NCBI GenBank assembly: GCA_028583405.1
Contig: CM053263.1
Span: 2,890,715-2,954,714 of the forward strand
Direction of reading: 5' to 3'
DNA length: 64,000 nt
Source of the DNA: Pogonophryne albipinna
Taxonomy: Eukaryota > Chordata > Actinopteri > Perciformes > Artedidraconidae
Notes under the pieces: model-generated
Told to the model about the DNA's origin: nothing
The model's database searches: none
Seen by the model: only the letters and a program-made list of their open reading frames with translations
Shown here: in pieces, positions 60,566 to 64,000 of the stretch
Layout of the letters: each line of letters begins with the position of its first letter
Numbering within the stretch: position 1 is the stretch's first letter
Made by a program: the position numbers and the translations under genes

Positions 60566-61084
60566 TCAAATAAAACCATGTCTAAATATTTCTGACCAAA
60601 CAGGACACCAACCAGACAGATGCAGAACAGTTTTTGATTTAGCAATTCATTTCGGTCCAGTGTGGTCTCCAATGGAAAAAGGTCTGCTGGACATATTTGC
60701 ATGCATGTTTAGTAAACACCAACTTCTCCAAATGTATGATCTTTACGATTGTGATTGAGAGGCTCTTTGATGGAGCGGAGACCTGTTAAATCTTTGTTTG
60801 GACTCCAAAGCATGCAAGCTGTGTTTGTATTTCCACTGTACCAGAGACCCTCGTAACTCAAAAACACCAGATGAAGATGTAAGGGCAGAACATATTTCCT
60901 GACAGATGTCATTTGACAGTGGCCGTTTGACCTTTTGAACCTCGACCTGCTCCTCTCATATCACAAGGTTGAGTAGCATTGACCCGCGTTTTAAAGGTCC
61001 GATAGGTATTTTTGTAATGGATGCAGGAAGTGTTGAAACTGCATTTTAACTCAACTGATCCCAGCCCCTCCACAGGATGTAACC

Positions 61085-61575
61085 GGAGGTGGGAGAAGTA
61101 CTCAGATCTGGTACTTAGGTTAAAGTAGAAGTACCAGAGTGTAGGAATACTCTGTGACAAGTACAAGTCCTGCAATCAACACATTTCTCAAGTAAAAGTA
61201 CAAAAGTTTTAGCATCAAAATATAGTTAAAGTCCCAAAAATAAAAACACTATTATTTGATGATATGTTTTATAATGATTGATCATGAAAGTGTTCTCAAA
61301 GCTGGTAAAGGTGCAGCTAGTTTGAATGACTTTGTATACTGCAGGGTAGCTGGTGAATTTACTCCAGGTGGAACTAAAGTCTGATTTAAGACTTGCTTAT
61401 ATTTCACATCATTCATCCAAATCTGTAAAGTAACTAAAAGTATTAAATATATGTAGTGGAGTAAAAGTACACAATTGACCTCTGAATAGTGTGGTAGAAG
61501 TACAAAGTAGCAAAAAAGTACCTCCAAAATGTACTTAAGTACAGTACTTGAGTAAATGTACTTAGTTACATTACA
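61085..61575. repeat. Repeat X, uninterrupted copy
   Basis: 'ggaggtgggagaagtactc' to 'gagtaaatgtacttagttac'. It serves as the reference for ordering insertions in the copies at 32.2 and 39.2 kb. Confidence 0.75.
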
Positions 61576-61579
61576 AAAC

Positions 61580-64000
61580 AGGTTGTTACCTTGTCTGATT
61601 TTTGTGAGTGCAGTAACAGACATGTGTTTCATATACTGATCAAACAGATGTTTACTTTGAATGCTGCAGATACTATCATTCTTTAGCATGTTGACAGATG
61701 TTTTGACATGACAGTGGACGTCCAAAGAGGGAAGGGATGGTGATGGATGAAGCCTCTGCTGACGAACCGCAGAACGCAGGATATCACCTCTGCTCGGAGA
61801 CAAGGCTGACTGACTGTGGCACCTTATGGTAAAACCGACAAGAACTTCAACCCATGACCCTCTCAATAGCTCGCTACGCTTTTATTTGTTTTCAGTGAGT
61901 GTATATGAACACTCTGTGAATGTCAGTCAGGTGGAACGGTCGGTCATATGAGTGTAAGCCGAGGAGACACCAAAGGCTCGTTGGGAAGCGCTATTTCCAG
62001 ATGGCCTCGCCCTTCCTGGCGGTTGCGACGTGGGGTCGGATGGACTCCCTCAAACATCTCTGACACTCTGCACCCACTATCTCTGTCACCAAGTCTGCTA
62101 ATGTTTCTTCTAGGATGTGGGGACTCTACAATTTTTTGATGTTCTCACACGGCATTTCACAGCAGCTTGTAGACAACATTTTTTTGTCTGGGTTCAACAT
62201 CTTGTGAGGGCTCGTCCACATGCTTTGGATTGTCTCCGATGTGTTTCCCATGTGTGGCATCCTCTCATGAGTCGATAAAGGTGCAGGGATTCTTTTTTTG
62301 AACTGTATTTGCTCTGTGAAAGCATTGTAAGCACAGTGTTAAAAAGATGTTTGCTTGCTGGTTCTCTGCTTTGATTGGCTGAAGATTGATTGCTCAACAT
62401 ATAATTAGTTGCCTCCGGCGTAATTACTCTTTCGGTGTCGAAATTCCCATACAGAAATAACTGCTCCGCATTTAGAACGGATCTCTTTTGCTAACGTGTT
62501 TGCTGCTTACGTACGGTCACCTGGCAGATTTCTCCCAGTTCAATAACGCCTTGCTGTCTCACGGGGCTTTTCTTTTTGAACAAAACACAGCACTTTTGAA
62601 ACCATTTCAAAGTATTTGAAGGAAGAAAAGGAACTTCATATCAGTGACCTTCCTCAGTTCCAACTCTCTCCTGTATCCGTGTGTGAGTATTCTCTCCAAT
62701 TAGTGGGAGAAAAACAACCCAACTCAGACACAAATTCAATCGTGGAGCGGAAAATAACGCAGCCTTCGTGTTTGATCTCTGCAGGCAACAGCATACAGAA
62801 TCTGTGGTATCTTTAGAATACTCTGAAGCCTCACCTCCTCCACCTCACTGACCTTGTCATTTGGTTCTCCGTCTTATCAGAGAACTGAATGATGTCAGCA
62901 CTCATTCCTGTTCACCATAACAAGAAACCAGACTCTCCTGCAGCCAGTCGGTTAGAAATAATTAAAGTGGAGGCTCAGTGATTTAACAGGAGACCACAGA
63001 TCGATAATAGCCTGTAGTGTGAAGACTGAAAATGCTTGGTAGCTTTTTTGCAGAAAAATAAAATAAAAAAGCCCTCTGATGAATTCCCAGCATCACATGA
63101 GGGTCAGTGCAATGCAGTTGGCTGCCAAAGTCTGCTTTTTAATTGGCTCCCCTGTGTTGATCATTGGACTGTTCTCTCCTGGATTCCTGAAGCTGCCTTG
63201 CTGCCTATTAGAACTGACAGTTTAGCATCCATCACTTAACGTGTCCAATTTTCATCCTCCCATCTCAGGGAGAACTTGCTACACTTTCTCTTGTTATATC
63301 CGCTTTGTTGTCCTTTTGTCCGGCCCGTATAGATGCATGCGGAATATCATTAACCTCTCCCTCTAGCGTCTGTCAATCAGCACAGCGCCTGTCCTTTGTG
63401 CATCCCGTCACTTTAACCCAGCGCTTTTAGCAGACATGAAAAAGCCAGCTGACCCCTTTTAAAGTGGAGCAGCCCTGTGATCACTCTACCATTTGTGCCC
63501 TTTCCCCGCCGTTTGGGTTTGCCCCCCACATTTCATGGCTTCAGACACTCTCACTGAGATCAAACTGGCAGAGTCCAGACCACCTGCTGGGGCTCCCTTG
63601 AAAGTGCTAATGACCGTGGTTGTCTGAGGAGAAACCAGCCCTTCTTCTGCTCTTCTTTATAGTGATTACTTTGCCACTTGTGCCCCACTTGTTTGACCTT
63701 AACTGCCTCGAGGTTAGAGGACGCTTGAACTCTCACTGTGGGGGGAATGTTGGGAGAATAGTGCTGGTCTTGTTTTGTCGGGAATAGACGGGGAAAACAC
63801 CTGCTGACCTGCCACAGGTGTTGACATGTCACATAGTGGAGATTTCTATATTAATGCTTGTTAGGCGTCCAGCTTGGGATTAAGAAACGTTTTACTGTGT
63901 CAGTTTGATAAACCCCCAAGGACAAAATACTGTCAGTGGAGGACTATTAAATGCGAACGTCGATGCTGGCTGGGTGTTCACAGCTTGGAAATAAATCAAA
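61580..64000. other. No gene; repeat-poor, possible conserved non-coding DNA
   Basis: Mostly unique-looking. 62395-62600 and 62820-62985 contain TAATTA or GTAATTACT motifs, and 63370-63390 contains TGTCAATCA (a PBX/MEIS-type core in reverse). No coding exon seen up to the window end. Confidence 0.35.

Noticed and set aside
1..64000. CRISPR arrays, operons, bacterial-type systems
   Set aside because: No regularly spaced direct repeats, ribosome-binding sites or clustered long ORFs. All evidence is for a vertebrate nuclear genome.

Overview
The window looks like nuclear DNA of a teleost fish. It is AT-rich and intron-dominated, and it carries one vertebrate-type spliced gene in a dense patchwork of fish-type transposons (DIRS, hAT with BED fingers, Tc1/mariner, TTAA-target MITEs, tRNA SINE, LINE tails). 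The species cannot be named from the sequence.

Layout. (1) 1-~4.2 kb: a decayed DIRS-type tyrosine-recombinase retrotransposon on the minus strand. It has a gag-like ORF, RT-RNase H and the start of the recombinase, and it leaves the window on the left. It is broken by frameshifts and by a perfect 248-bp tandem duplication. (2) ~5.4-22.4 kb, plus strand: a complete tetraspanin gene, best matched to tspan11 (CD151/TSPAN11 branch). Seven coding exons give a 254-residue protein. A second possible last coding exon at 19508-19585 would give a 260-residue form with a different tail. The introns hold two hAT-like elements with clear 8-bp target duplications, a THAP-encoding element with ~150-bp inverted ends, LINE/SINE tails and a perfect 84-bp palindrome. 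(3) 22.4-64 kb: no protein-coding exon that I can defend. This is repeat-rich intergenic or deep intronic DNA. Nested insertions can be ordered in time at 32.2-33.1, 39.2-42.1, 44.1-45.8 and 49.0-49.7 kb. There are Tc1 relics at 39.7 and 47.4 kb, an inverted-repeat element of about 2.9 kb at 53.3-56.2 kb, hAT transposase fragments, a decayed tRNA-Asp-like sequence at 59.24 kb, and a few repeat-free stretches with homeodomain-type TAATTA sites that could be enhancers.

How it works together. The only gene likely to be functional is the tetraspanin, a four-pass membrane scaffold. Both versions of the last exon complete the fourth membrane helix, but only the downstream one supplies the short YRRI-containing tail. 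I found no new multi-gene system. The points most worth checking are the alternative tetraspanin tail with a UG-repeat before its acceptor, and a set of TTAA-inserting MITEs, one of which has its empty site preserved in a neighbouring tandem copy.
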